Below, piece after piece: positions 43,541-53,562 of a stretch of 64,000 bases of DNA. The translations under genes and the position numbers were made by a program. The stretch comes from an uncultured Bacteroides sp. (lineage in GTDB: Bacteria > Bacteroidota > Bacteroidia > Bacteroidales > Bacteroidaceae): positions 248,001 to 312,000 of the forward strand of contig USAN01000002.1 of assembly GCA_900552645.1 (NCBI GenBank), read 5' to 3'. The notes beneath the pieces are model-generated. The model searched no databases. It was given only the letters and a program-made list of their open reading frames with translations, and had not been told where the DNA came from. Positions within the stretch are counted from its first letter, which is position 1. Each line of letters opens with the position of its first letter.

Positions 43541-43606
43541 TCATTTATTATATAAGAAATATACTACGGATAGATAGTGGTCTGCACATAGGACTACTTA
43601 CAAGTT

Positions 43607-43635
43607 CATGAGCTCGGCATAATACCGAGCTCATG
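43607..43635 (+). terminator. Hairpin after CoA-transferase gene
   Basis: Perfect 11-bp stem CATGAGCTCGG/CCGAGCTCATG (43607-43617 with 43625-43635) with loop CATAATA. It is followed by TCGTTTAA, a weak T stretch. Confidence 0.65.
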
Positions 43636-43764
43636 TCGTTTAATATAAGCTTTTCTATTTTAGACATCTCTATAAATATATTTCCAATAATTACTTTTTG
43701 TATAAAAAACAATAACTACCATATAATTACACAATAAATACACATAAAAAATAAAATACATTGT

Positions 43765-43772
43765 TATTTTTG
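43765..43772 (+). promoter_or_regulatory. -7 promoter element for GH3 gene
   Basis: TATTTTTG, 29 bases before the ATG at 43802. Confidence 0.55.
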
Positions 43773-43801
43773 CATTGTAAACTTAATAACAATTTATCTC
43801 T

Positions 43802-46399
43802 ATGAAACACAGATTTTTAGCTTTAGCGGCATTTAGCCTATTTATAGGAGGATGTTTCGCTCAATCTCTTTACAAAGACAGTAATCTATCTCCCGAACAA
43901 AGAGCCGAAGATTTGCTTAAGCAATTAACTATTGAAGAAAAGGTATCATTAATGATGGATACCTCAAAACCTATTGAAAGATTAGGAATAAAACCATATA
44001 ATTGGTGGAATGAAGCATTACATGGAGTTGCAAGAAGTGGATATGCTACAGTTTTTCCACAACCAATTGGAATGGCTGCTGCTTTTGATCCGGATGCTAT
44101 ATTCAATATATTTACAGCAGTCTCGGACGAAGCACGCGCAAAAAATGCTCTTTCATCTTCCGAAGGAGAGTATAACAGATATCAAGGACTTACTATGTGG
44201 ACACCCAATGTTAATATATACCGTGACCCAAGATGGGGTAGAGGAATAGAAACTTATGGAGAAGATCCATACTTAACAACAGTGTTGGGAGTCAATGTTG
44301 TAAAAGGACTTCAAGGAACAGGAAGCGGAAATAAATATGATAAACTTCATGCTTGTGCAAAGCATTTTGCAGTACATTCTGGACCAGAATGGAACCGTCA
44401 TAGTTTTGATGTAGAAAAACTATCTCCACGAGATTTGTACGAAACCTATCTACCAGCTTTCGAGGCACTCGTAAAAGATGCAAAAGTAAAAGAGGTAATG
44501 TGTGCATATAATCGATTCGAAGGTAAGCCATGTTGTGGTAGCGACAAGCTTCTTATGCATATTTTACGTGAGGAATGGGGATACGATGGCATAGTAGTAT
44601 CTGATTGTGGTGCTATTGCCGATTTTTACCGTCCTAATGCACATCTTACACATCCTGACGCCGAATCTGCATCGGCAAGTGCTGTATTGAGTGGAACAGA
44701 TCTGGAATGTGGATCTAGCTACAAAGCTCTTGTAGAGAGTGTAAAGAAAGGTCTTATAAAAGAAAAAGATATAGATGTTGCGGTAAAACGCTTATTAAAA
44801 GCAAGATTTGAGTTAGGAGAAATGGATAGTAATGATAAAGTTTCGTGGACAAAAATACCATACTCGGTAGTAGGTTCTGCACATAATGATTCTTTATCGC
44901 TAGATATTGCACGAAAATCACTTACACTGTTATTGAACAAGAATAATATTCTTCCATTAAACAAGAACACTAGTAAAATAGCAGTATTGGGACCAAATGC
45001 AAACGATTCTGTAATGCAATGGGGTAATTATAACGGAACACCTCACTCTACAATAACTATACTTGATGGAATAAAGCAAGTTGTAGGACAAGAGTCGGAA
45101 ATTATTTATGATCCAGCCTGCAGTTGGGTAGAAAGAACTATAACAAAAAGCGTTTTCAATGATTGTAATTCAGAAGGCAGTAAAGGATTTACAGCCGAAT
45201 ATTGGAATAATAAAGACTATAAAGGCGAACCAATAGCAAAGAACAAACTTACAAATCCATTCAAGTTGTGTACTTCTGGGGCAACCGTTTTTGCACCAGG
45301 AGTAAATCTTACCGATTTCAGTGCAAAATACAATTCTACTTTCACTGCTCCTGCTAGTGGCGATGTAGTATTCGAATTTTACCTTTCAGGAAGTCTTCAG
45401 CTAGAGGTAGATGGGAAAGAAGTCAAAACATTCAGTGCAAATCATGGAGGAAGAAAGTTTACATACTCAATGCCTGTAACAAAGGAAAAAAAATACGATA
45501 TCACAATAAAGTTTCAGTATAGAAGTGGAGATGCACAACTTAATTTTGATTTAGGATTTAAACAAGAAGTAAACATCCCGGAACTTGTAAATAAAGTAAA
45601 AGATAGTGATGCTGTTATTTTCGTGGGAGGCATATCGCCAACACTGGAAGGAGAGGAGATGGGAGTTAATCTTCCTGGATTTAAAGGTGGTGACCGCACA
45701 GATATTGAACTTCCTGCCATTCAAAGAGAGATTTTGAAAGCTCTACACGATTCTGGAAAGAAAATAATCTTCATAAACTGTTCAGGATCGCCAATAGCAA
45801 TGGAACCAGAATTAACTAGCTGTGATGCCATTATGCAAGCATGGTATCCTGGACAATCTGGTGGTAAAGCCGTCGCAGAAGCATTATTTGGGGATTATAA
45901 TCCTAGCGGACGTTTACCGGTAACAATGTATAAAAACAATACTCAGTTACCCGATTTTGAAGATTATAACATGGCAGGACGTACTTATAGATATTTCAAA
46001 GGAAAACCATTATTTGCCTTTGGTTATGGCTTAAGTTACTCGGATTTCACTTATGGAAAGATAAAGATGAGTAAAAATAGCATAAAGGATAACGAGAACG
46101 TTACCATTACCGTACCTGTAAAGAATGCAAGCAAGAAAGATGGGGATGAGGTAGTTCAGCTTTATATAAAGAGACATGGAGATCCAAACGGTCCTATAAA
46201 AGAATTGCGTGCTTTTAAAAGGACTACAATACCTGCTGGAAAGATAGTAAACGTAGAACTTGAACTTACTCCTAAACAGCTTGAATGGTGGGACAACAAG
46301 AGCAATACTATGAATACACGTGCCGGCAAGTTTGATATTATGGTTGGAAATAGTTCTGACGATAAGAATATGCAGACTGTAGTACTAAATATAAAATAA
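43802..46399 (+). CDS. Glycoside hydrolase family 3 with PA14 insert, probable beta-xylosidase
   Basis: An 865-residue exported enzyme: signal peptide MKHRFLALAAFSLFIGGCFA, then the GH3 (alpha/beta)8 domain with KHFAVHSGPEWNRH and nucleophile Asp268 in VVSDCGAI, a GH3 C-terminal sandwich domain interrupted by a PA14-like insert (from about GFTAEYWNNKDYKG), then a C-terminal fibronectin III-like domain (KDGDEVVQLYIKRHG). SDC following the nucleophile and the motif WWNEALHGVARSGYATVFPQP are typical of bacterial beta-xylosidases (Xyl3A-type) releasing xylose from xylo-oligosaccharides; beta-glucosidase activity is the alternative. It heads the glycan-related region but has its own promoter. Confidence 0.88.
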   Translation: MKHRFLALAAFSLFIGGCFAQSLYKDSNLSPEQRAEDLLKQLTIEEKVSLMMDTSKPIERLGIKPYNWWNEALHGVARSGYATVFPQPIGMAAAFDPDAIFNIFTAVSDEARAKNALSSSEGEYNRYQGLTMWTPNVNIYRDPRWGRGIETYGEDPYLTTVLGVNVVKGLQGTGSGNKYDKLHACAKHFAVHSGPEWNRHSFDVEKLSPRDLYETYLPAFEALVKDAKVKEVMCAYNRFEGKPCCGSDKLLMHILREEWGYDGIVVSDCGAIADFYRPNAHLTHPDAESASASAVLSGTDLECGSSYKALVESVKKGLIKEKDIDVAVKRLLKARFELGEMDSNDKVSWTKIPYSVVGSAHNDSLSLDIARKSLTLLLNKNNILPLNKNTSKIAVLGPNANDSVMQWGNYNGTPHSTITILDGIKQVVGQESEIIYDPACSWVERTITKSVFNDCNSEGSKGFTAEYWNNKDYKGEPIAKNKLTNPFKLCTSGATVFAPGVNLTDFSAKYNSTFTAPASGDVVFEFYLSGSLQLEVDGKEVKTFSANHGGRKFTYSMPVTKEKKYDITIKFQYRSGDAQLNFDLGFKQEVNIPELVNKVKDSDAVIFVGGISPTLEGEEMGVNLPGFKGGDRTDIELPAIQREILKALHDSGKKIIFINCSGSPIAMEPELTSCDAIMQAWYPGQSGGKAVAEALFGDYNPSGRLPVTMYKNNTQLPDFEDYNMAGRTYRYFKGKPLFAFGYGLSYSDFTYGKIKMSKNSIKDNENVTITVPVKNASKKDGDEVVQLYIKRHGDPNGPIKELRAFKRTTIPAGKIVNVELELTPKQLEWWDNKSNTMNTRAGKFDIMVGNSSDDKNMQTVVLNIK

Positions 46400-46454
46400 A
46401 TAAAAAATTATTATTCTTGCTAAAGATTTATTAGTTGAGGATACATACAACATA

Positions 46455-46498
46455 AATAGCTGCATCATACGTTAATAAAAGAGCTTGATGCAGCTATT
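46455..46498 (+). terminator. Terminator of the GH3 gene
   Basis: Perfect 13-bp stem AATAGCTGCATCA/TGATGCAGCTATT (46455-46467 with 46486-46498), 18-base loop, then CTTATTTAT. 46499-46675 is AT-rich and empty. Confidence 0.75.
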
Positions 46499-46675
46499 CT
46501 TATTTATATCAATATAATTGTTAATGAATGAATTATTAAAGAATAACGTTTATAAGAATCTATATATGTGACTTTTATAAGTATAGTAAATAAACTATTT
46601 ACAAAAACTTAAAAAAATAAAGATAACACTTAATCTTTATTTCTTAAAGTTTATTATTTAAACATATATTTTATA

Positions 46676-46683
46676 TATGTTTG
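46676..46683 (+). promoter_or_regulatory. -7 promoter element for the DUF6057-like gene
   Basis: TATGTTTG, 21 bases before the ATG at 46704. It overlaps an in-frame ATG at 46677, which therefore is unlikely to be the start. Confidence 0.5.
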
Positions 46684-46703
46684 CATTGAAAAACATATAT
46701 AAA

Positions 46704-48437
46704 ATGAAGAATATGAAGATTGGAAAAAGAATATTATATATAGGGATACTCTATACTATATTCTGTTGCTTAATGTCAATCTATTTTTATAATATAAACC
46801 CTTATAACTTCTCTTATCTAGAACAATGGAGCACTTTCATATACTCATTTCATTATATAAGAGAAGTGCTATCACAACCCGGAGGAATAGTACATCTCCT
46901 TTCTTCATTTATAGTTCAGTTTTTTGCAATTCCATGGACAGGCATTATAATTACTTCATTATTGCTAACAATAATATCGGTCATGACCGATCATCTTATT
47001 TACATTTGTAATCACAAAACTGGATTTTATCCTATAAGTATTCTGCCTTCAATAGCACTTTCATTTCTATGTTTCAACGTAAATTTCTTCTATAGTGAAA
47101 TTATAGCGATTATTATAATGCTTGCACTATTGATTGCTGCCATTACAATAAGAAGCAATAGAATTAAAATTATATATATATATATAAGTACTCCTTTATT
47201 ATTAATAATAGCCGGACCTATTGCATCATTATACTGCATTTTAATTATAACAATCACTTCAATCTGTAACTATAGAAAAATTATATGGTACCTTGTAACT
47301 CCTATTATATTATACGCGTTAGCTTTAATTTTAGTGCACAAAGGGTTTTCAGGAAATACAAATTCGCTTCTTTTACCGGAAGGATACTTTACACTACGAC
47401 TTAAGGCACCCAGCATTATGTGGCTTCCATGGGTAATGTTAATAATATCAATAGTTATAGGATTGTTGCTTAAGCATATTAAGATAAAAAATCAAGTATC
47501 AAAATCAATTCTATATACCGCAGAAATAACAGCTATAATAGTTTTCGCTATTTATGGAATGAAACACTATATAGATGTCGACAATGAAAAATTCAAGATT
47601 ATAGATCAATATTCGCGAAATGGAAATATGGAAAGCATTATATCCGAAGTAGAATCAACATCAAGTAAGAATCTTCTTTTTCAGAACTATCTTAATATGG
47701 CATTAGCCGAAAAAGGAGAGTTAGGAGATCATCTTTTCGAATATCCATGTCGCGACATTCAAAGCATATATGTACAAGGCAATAAAACTCCATATCTGTC
47801 GGCAATGCTAAGTGACATATATTTTTCAATGGGGCATATGGCTCTATCACAACGTAGTGCATTCGAAGCAAATGAAAGTGTAGGAAATTTTTCTCCAAGA
47901 ATGCTTAAAAGACTGGTCCAGATAAACATCATATATGGCAATTATGCTACAGCTCAAAAATATATAAAGATACTTGAATCAACTCTTTTCTATAAAAATT
48001 GGGCAAAATCTCAAAAGAAATTTCTTTGGAATGAAATCTCAATATCAAATGATTCATTGTTAAGTTCAAAAAGGAAATGCATATTTCCTGATAACCGTTT
48101 TTCGGGAATAAAAGGATTAGACGATGATCTTTTACATATAATTATTAGTAACCCTTCCCACTCGGCTACTCAACAGTATTTATGCTCACTTTATCTTCTA
48201 TCCAAAGATCTTACCAGTTTTATGAAAATCATCACAACGTTCTATGGAACCTCCGCTCTTCCCAAAACACTCCCCATATATTTTCAGGAAGGAATTATAT
48301 TTTATGCTCAAGGCGAAAGTGAAACATTAGACAAATATAATATAAATAAATCTGTTATAGATCGTTTTAATAAGTTCTGTCAAGAGCCATCTACCGATAA
48401 GAAAAGTTTATGGTATTTCCTTAGATTTACAAACTAA
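46704..48437 (+). CDS. DUF6057-like multi-pass membrane protein
   Basis: A 577-residue protein with about nine or ten N-terminal membrane helices (residues about 10-300; for example ILYTIFCCLMSIYFY, ITSLLLTIISVMTDH, IIAIIIMLALLIAAITI) and a soluble C-terminal half with helical, TPR-like repeats (LAEKGELGDHLFEYPC, GHMALSQRSAFEAN, YGNYATAQKYIKILEST). The N-terminus YNFSYLEQWSTFIYS...LSQPGGIVHLLSSFIVQFF matches DUF6057, a Bacteroidetes family of unknown function. The next gene follows six bases later: a haem-motif beta-propeller lipoprotein, so the two probably act together. Confidence 0.7.
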   Translation: MKNMKIGKRILYIGILYTIFCCLMSIYFYNINPYNFSYLEQWSTFIYSFHYIREVLSQPGGIVHLLSSFIVQFFAIPWTGIIITSLLLTIISVMTDHLIYICNHKTGFYPISILPSIALSFLCFNVNFFYSEIIAIIIMLALLIAAITIRSNRIKIIYIYISTPLLLIIAGPIASLYCILIITITSICNYRKIIWYLVTPIILYALALILVHKGFSGNTNSLLLPEGYFTLRLKAPSIMWLPWVMLIISIVIGLLLKHIKIKNQVSKSILYTAEITAIIVFAIYGMKHYIDVDNEKFKIIDQYSRNGNMESIISEVESTSSKNLLFQNYLNMALAEKGELGDHLFEYPCRDIQSIYVQGNKTPYLSAMLSDIYFSMGHMALSQRSAFEANESVGNFSPRMLKRLVQINIIYGNYATAQKYIKILESTLFYKNWAKSQKKFLWNEISISNDSLLSSKRKCIFPDNRFSGIKGLDDDLLHIIISNPSHSATQQYLCSLYLLSKDLTSFMKIITTFYGTSALPKTLPIYFQEGIIFYAQGESETLDKYNINKSVIDRFNKFCQEPSTDKKSLWYFLRFTN

Positions 48438-48443
48438 AAAATT

Positions 48444-49916
48444 ATGGTCATGACTAAAATAATCTATATATATATTATTGGATGTTTATTATTTACATCT
48501 TGTTCTAATAGTGTAAAGCCCGATTTTTATAACATGCAAAATCCTCCTATTTCACCGGATTATGCAAACGTTACCGTACCTATAAACATTGCACCGCTAA
48601 ACTTCTGTATGCCCGACAGCTGCATTTTCACAAATGTACGTGCAATATTAAAAAGCGGAGATATAACTATTGAAATTACAGACAAAGATGGAAATATAAA
48701 AATCCCTGCAAATAACTGGAACAAGCTGCTAAATGCATCTACATCAATTAAAATACGCTTACAAATTGAGAAAGACGGAAAATGGGAAGAATACAATCCA
48801 TTCAACATATATGTGGAAAAAGACAAGATTGATCCTTATATAGCTTATCGTCTCATAGAACCTGGATATGAAACATGGAACGAAATGGGAATATATCAAA
48901 GATGCCTTGAAAATTATGAAGAAACCGCCATAATAACCAATAAGATGACAGGATACGGCTGTATGAATTGTCATTCATTCTGTAAAGGTAATCCTGAAAA
49001 GATGCTTTTCCATATACGTACAGATTATGGAGGAACCTATATTATTGATAAAGGTGAAATAAAGAAATATAACACCAAAACTCCTCAAACTATATCGGCC
49101 CTTGTTTATCCTTCATGGCATCCTTCTGGTAATTTCGTGGCTTTCTCGGTAAACAATACCAAACAGATGTTTCATACTACTGATAAGAATAGGATAGAGG
49201 TAATGGATTATGCATCAGACGTTGTGATATACGATGTAAATAAGCAAAATATAATAAGTTCTCCATTATTGTCATCTCCAGCAGCATTCGAAACTTTTCC
49301 TGCTTTTTCGGCTGATGGAAAAACTCTATACTTTTGCTCGGCCGATACAGTAAATATGCCAAACGAATATGACAAGGTTAAATATAGCCTTTGCTCTATA
49401 AGTTATAATCCTGAAAAACAAATATTTGGAAACAAGGTTGATACATTATACAATGCAAAAAAGAACGGGAAAAGTGTATCTTTTCCAAGAGTATCACCCG
49501 ATGGAAAATTCCTTATGTTCACATTGGCTTCCTATGGCAATTTCTCTATATGGCATAAAGATGCCGATCTTTATCTTATTAATATAAAAACTAATAAAAC
49601 GGAATGTCTTACAGAATTAAACAGCACTGACGTAGAAAGCTATCATTCATGGAGCAGTAATGGAAGATGGGTTATATTCAGTAGCAGACGTTTAGACGGA
49701 CTATACACTAGACCTTTCATAGCATACATAAACAAAGATGGAAAAGCTTCAAAACCATTCCTTCTTCCACAAAAAGATACTGATTACTACACTTTTCTGA
49801 TGAAGTCATATAACATACCCGAATTTATAACAGGAAAAGTCAAAGTCGAACCATACTCTATTAGTCGTACAGCAAAACAAGAAAAAGGTATAGATATTAA
49901 ATATCAAAATGAATAA
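48444..49916 (+). CDS. PD40 beta-propeller lipoprotein with CxxCH haem motif
   Basis: A 490-residue lipoprotein (signal YIYIIGCLLFTSC, lipobox FTSC). A first beta-rich domain (about 30-150) is followed by TGYGCMNCHSFCKG (C173, C176, H177), a CxxCH motif as for covalent haem c attachment, then PD40/TolB-like propeller blades: LVYPSWHPSGNFVAFSV, FPAFSADGKTLYFCSAD, FPRVSPDGKFLMFTLAS, SYHSWSSNGRWVIFSSR. This is a pattern seen in Bacteroidetes next to DUF6057 proteins. Whether haem is attached cannot be judged here, since the cytochrome c maturation genes are not in the window. Function unknown. Confidence 0.75.
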   Translation: MVMTKIIYIYIIGCLLFTSCSNSVKPDFYNMQNPPISPDYANVTVPINIAPLNFCMPDSCIFTNVRAILKSGDITIEITDKDGNIKIPANNWNKLLNASTSIKIRLQIEKDGKWEEYNPFNIYVEKDKIDPYIAYRLIEPGYETWNEMGIYQRCLENYEETAIITNKMTGYGCMNCHSFCKGNPEKMLFHIRTDYGGTYIIDKGEIKKYNTKTPQTISALVYPSWHPSGNFVAFSVNNTKQMFHTTDKNRIEVMDYASDVVIYDVNKQNIISSPLLSSPAAFETFPAFSADGKTLYFCSADTVNMPNEYDKVKYSLCSISYNPEKQIFGNKVDTLYNAKKNGKSVSFPRVSPDGKFLMFTLASYGNFSIWHKDADLYLINIKTNKTECLTELNSTDVESYHSWSSNGRWVIFSSRRLDGLYTRPFIAYINKDGKASKPFLLPQKDTDYYTFLMKSYNIPEFITGKVKVEPYSISRTAKQEKGIDIKYQNE

Positions 49917-49984
49917 ATTCTATAATCTAATATTAGTCGATTATTCTATTATTTTATATGTTTTAAGCACTGACTTACAGACAA

Positions 49985-50054
49985 GTAACATTTAAGACAT
50001 CATCTAATTACAATTTATCATATAAATGTTACATTTTAACTAGTAACATGTTAC
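49985..50054. promoter_or_regulatory. Cluster of GTAACAT half-sites upstream of susC promoter
   Basis: GTAACAT at 49985-49991, ATGTTAC at 50026-50032, and a perfect 12-bp palindrome GTAACATGTTAC at 50043-50054, eight bases before the -33 box of the susC promoter. The repeated, symmetric, promoter-proximal arrangement fits an operator for a dimeric regulator. The regulator is not identified. The region 49917-50245 holds no gene. Confidence 0.55.
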
Positions 50055-50061
50055 ATTTTCT

Positions 50062-50094
50062 TTTGTATTTATTAACACTAAAGGCTTATTTTTG
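50062..50094 (+). promoter_or_regulatory. Consensus Bacteroidetes promoter for susC
   Basis: TTTG (50062-50065) and TATTTTTG (50087-50094) are separated by 21 bases, matching the Bacteroidetes -33/-7 consensus closely. The predicted leader before the ATG at 50246 is about 145 nt. Confidence 0.75.
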
Positions 50095-50245
50095 AGATAA
50101 ATTAATATCGTCATAAGTTTAACCTTTTTATAAGATGTATTCAAATGAAAACATAAAACTTGTTCTTTAATTATGAAATAGAGATGAAATCTTCTCTTTT
50201 CGTTTTATTAAGTAATCTTATCTTAATACTTTCTAATACTTTTAT

Positions 50246-53200
50246 ATGAAACACTTTAATTTAAAAAATTGTATTGGTTTATTGGCCTTTTTGCTGATAA
50301 TACCGGTTTGGGTGAATGCCCAAGACATAACTGTGAAAGGAACCGTTAAGGATTCTAAGGGTGAAAGCATGCCTGGTGTAAATATAGTACAAGTTGGTAC
50401 AGCAAAAGGCATTATTACAGACATTGACGGAAACTACCAGTTAAGTGTTCCTTCAAATGCAAAACTTACCTTCTCTTTTGTTGGCTATACTCCACAGACT
50501 ATTGCTGTTGCAGGCAGAAAAGTTATAAATGTAGTATTGAAGGACGATTCAAAAGCATTGGAGGAAGTAGTTGTAATAGGCTACGGTACTCAGAAGAAAA
50601 GTGATATTTCAGGATCAGTTGCCTCAGTAGACCGTGAAACCATGATGAGAAAAGCTCCTATAAACATTGCACAGGGATTGCAAGGTGCAGCAGCCGGAGT
50701 TATGGTAACTGCGCAAGATGGTGCTCCTGATGCAAATGCAGCTATACGTATCCGTGGTGTTGCAACCATTAATGGTTCGGCCGATCCCCTTTATGTAGTA
50801 GACGGAGTACAGGTAGGAAATAACGTAAATTTCCTCAATCCATCGGATATTGAGAGTATGGAAGTATTGAAAGATGCTTCGGCAACAGCTATTTATGGTT
50901 CGGCTGGTGCTAATGGTGTTATCATGATTACAACAAAACATGGATCTAAAGGTAACGCTGCAATAAATCTTACAGCCGATTTCGGTATACAGACTGTATC
51001 AGATCGTCTGGACGTATGTAGCTTGGATGGTTATGCTGCAAATATACGTCAAGCTCACACAAATGATGCTTCTGGACTTTATAACCAGATATGGGACAGC
51101 AAGTATGATGGTAACCGTCAAAAAATTGACTGGGTAGACCAAATGACAAGAACAGCCCTAAGACAGAATTACAATCTCTCAACTTCAGGTGGTAACGAGA
51201 AGAGTCAATACAACTTCGCAGTAGGATACCTTGATAACAAAGGCTTGATAGTAAATTCACAATATCAACGTATTACAGCTCGTGCCAACGTAAAGACACA
51301 GATAAACAAGTATTTGGAATTTGGTGGTGATCTTAATTATGTACATACAGATACTCACGGATCTAATGGTAAAATAGGTAACTTTGGTAACATGTCTTCA
51401 TTACGTGACTTGGAAATGCTTTCTCCTACAATGGATTACATTACCTTGGATGGACAGTATGTTTCACCTAATGTAATCAACCCTGACGGTACATACGGAA
51501 GTTCGATTTTAGGAAAGAATGCAAACGAAGGTTTCTTGGATTCATATAATAATATATATGCAACCCAAATGAACAATAAATCTCGTAACCGTAATAATCG
51601 TGTACTTTTAAGTGCATACTTAAATCTTACATTATTAAAAGGACTTACATTTAAAACATTAGCTTCATATAATTATAATGGTGGGTCTTATAACAGTTTC
51701 AGCCCTACAACAAATAATAAGCGTTATAATAATATAGGTGGAAATATGGTAGAAGTCACACTTAACAAGCTTGATTATACAAACTCGTTCAATCTAAGCA
51801 ACAACGAAGGACAGACCATATCTATACAGAACTATTTCACATATAACTGGAAGAATGATATTCATAACGTTACAGCAATGATTGGTAACGAAGTATCTCG
51901 CTATTATGGACAGTGGACTAGTGCTGGTGCTAAAGACTTCCCAGGTGATAACATTCGTAAGGTATCATTAACTTCAACTCCAGGTACATTAAGTGCCGAT
52001 GGTCAGTTAAATCTTGAGTAGCGTTCAATCTCTTACTTTGCACGTGCATCTTACAGTTTAATGGATAAATACATCCTTACAGGAACTATACGTCGTGATG
52101 GTTCATCAAACTTCGGTACAGGCAATCGTTGGGGTACTTTCCCATCAGCAGCTGCTGCATGGCGTATTTCTGAAGAAAACTTCATGAAAGATCAAGATAT
52201 AATATCAAATTTAAAGCTACGTGCAGGATGGGGACAGACAGGTAACTCTGGTGGTGCAACTGACCTTTCTGTTGCAGCATTAAATACTGCAGGAGTAAAA
52301 TATAATTTCTACAATCAAGGTGGAAATATAGGTATAGGAACTATTCCTAGCATGAATGGTGGTACTTATCAGGGACTTGTAGATACTAACCTTAAATGGG
52401 AAACAAACGAACAGACAAACATTGGTATAGATCTTGGTTTGCTGAAGGGAGATCTTAACATTACAGCCGATTATTTTATACGTAAGTCAAAAGATTTGCT
52501 GTTATACAGACAAGTACGCCCTTCTACCGGTTTCAAACAAGTATATACCAACTATGGTGAAATAGACAACAAGGGATTTGAAATAAGCATTAATTATAAC
52601 AAACGTCTTAATGATGATTGGACAATCAACGCAACTCTTACAGGATCTACATTAAGCAATAAGATAAAGAAAATGGGTGAGCCGGTTTATTATACTAATT
52701 CCGATCCAGGTGGTGCAGGAACAGGTGACGGTTCAAACATAGGTTCTATTGGTGCAGCAGCAGGTTATCATTGGGGAAACCACTCAATATCTAAGGAAGG
52801 TTATGCAGTAGGTTCTTTCTATGGATACAGAGTAGAAAAAATATTTGGGTCTAATGAAGAGGTTGAAGCAGCCAACAAGGCAGCAACAGCAGCAGCAAAG
52901 AAAGATTGGGCAAAAGAAAAGGTATATTATCAAAATGATAAAACTCAAGCCGGAGATTATAAATATAAAGACTTGAACGGTGATGGAGTTATAAACGAAA
53001 ATGATATGGATATATTAGGTAATGGATTCCCTAAATTCAACTATGGTTTGAACCTTAATGCAACTTATAGAAACTGGGATTTCTCATTATATACTTACGG
53101 TGTAGTAGGACAGAAGCTATATTCATATTCAGCAATGCGCTTATCTAATATGTATACATCCGATGATCCAACCCCTAATATATTGAAAGAATCGGCAGCA

Positions 53201-53542
53201 AATGCATGGTCTATCGATAATCCTAACGGCACACTTCCTCGTCTGTCATTGATGGATGGTAATTACAACATGCGTGCTTCTGATGCTTGGGTAAAGAATG
53301 GCGACTTCCTTAAAATAAGCAATATTCAGGTAGGATATACATTACCTAAATATATAGTAAATAAACTTCTTATCCAGAATATAAGAGTATATCTTGCAGT
53401 ATCTAATCTACTTACAATATCTTCATATAATAAGTATGGCGATCCGGAATGTGGTCAGGGAAGTGTATTGGTTACTGGTTTGGATACAGGACGCTATCCT
53501 TCTCCTCGTACTTATTCTTTCGGTCTGAATGTACAATTCTAA
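50246..53542 (+). pseudogene. SusC-like TonB-dependent receptor interrupted by an amber codon
   Basis: A SusC-type outer-membrane importer read in one frame of 1099 codons apart from one stop at codon 592 (TAG, 52019-52021). Signal peptide (CIGLLAFLLIIPVWVNA), carboxypeptidase-like regulatory domain (ITVKGTVKDSKGESMPGVNI), TonB box EVVVIGYGTQKK, plug (INIAQGLQGAAAGVMV, GAPDANAAIRIRG) and 22-stranded barrel are all present, and the frame continues unchanged (ARASYSLMDKYILTGTIRRDGSSNFG) to a normal C-terminal Phe. The context QRSISYF-type makes CAG to TAG a likely single change. The truncated 591-residue protein would lack half the barrel. A sequencing error or nonsense suppression are alternatives. 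susD follows 20 bases later. Confidence 0.85.
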
Positions 53543-53562
53543 CAATTTAAAAGAAAAATAAT

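Noticed and set aside
50246..53542. Recoding of TAG as an amino acid in susC
   Set aside because: Other genes in the window end at TAG in a normal position and context; there is no evidence of general reassignment, so a single nonsense change is simpler.
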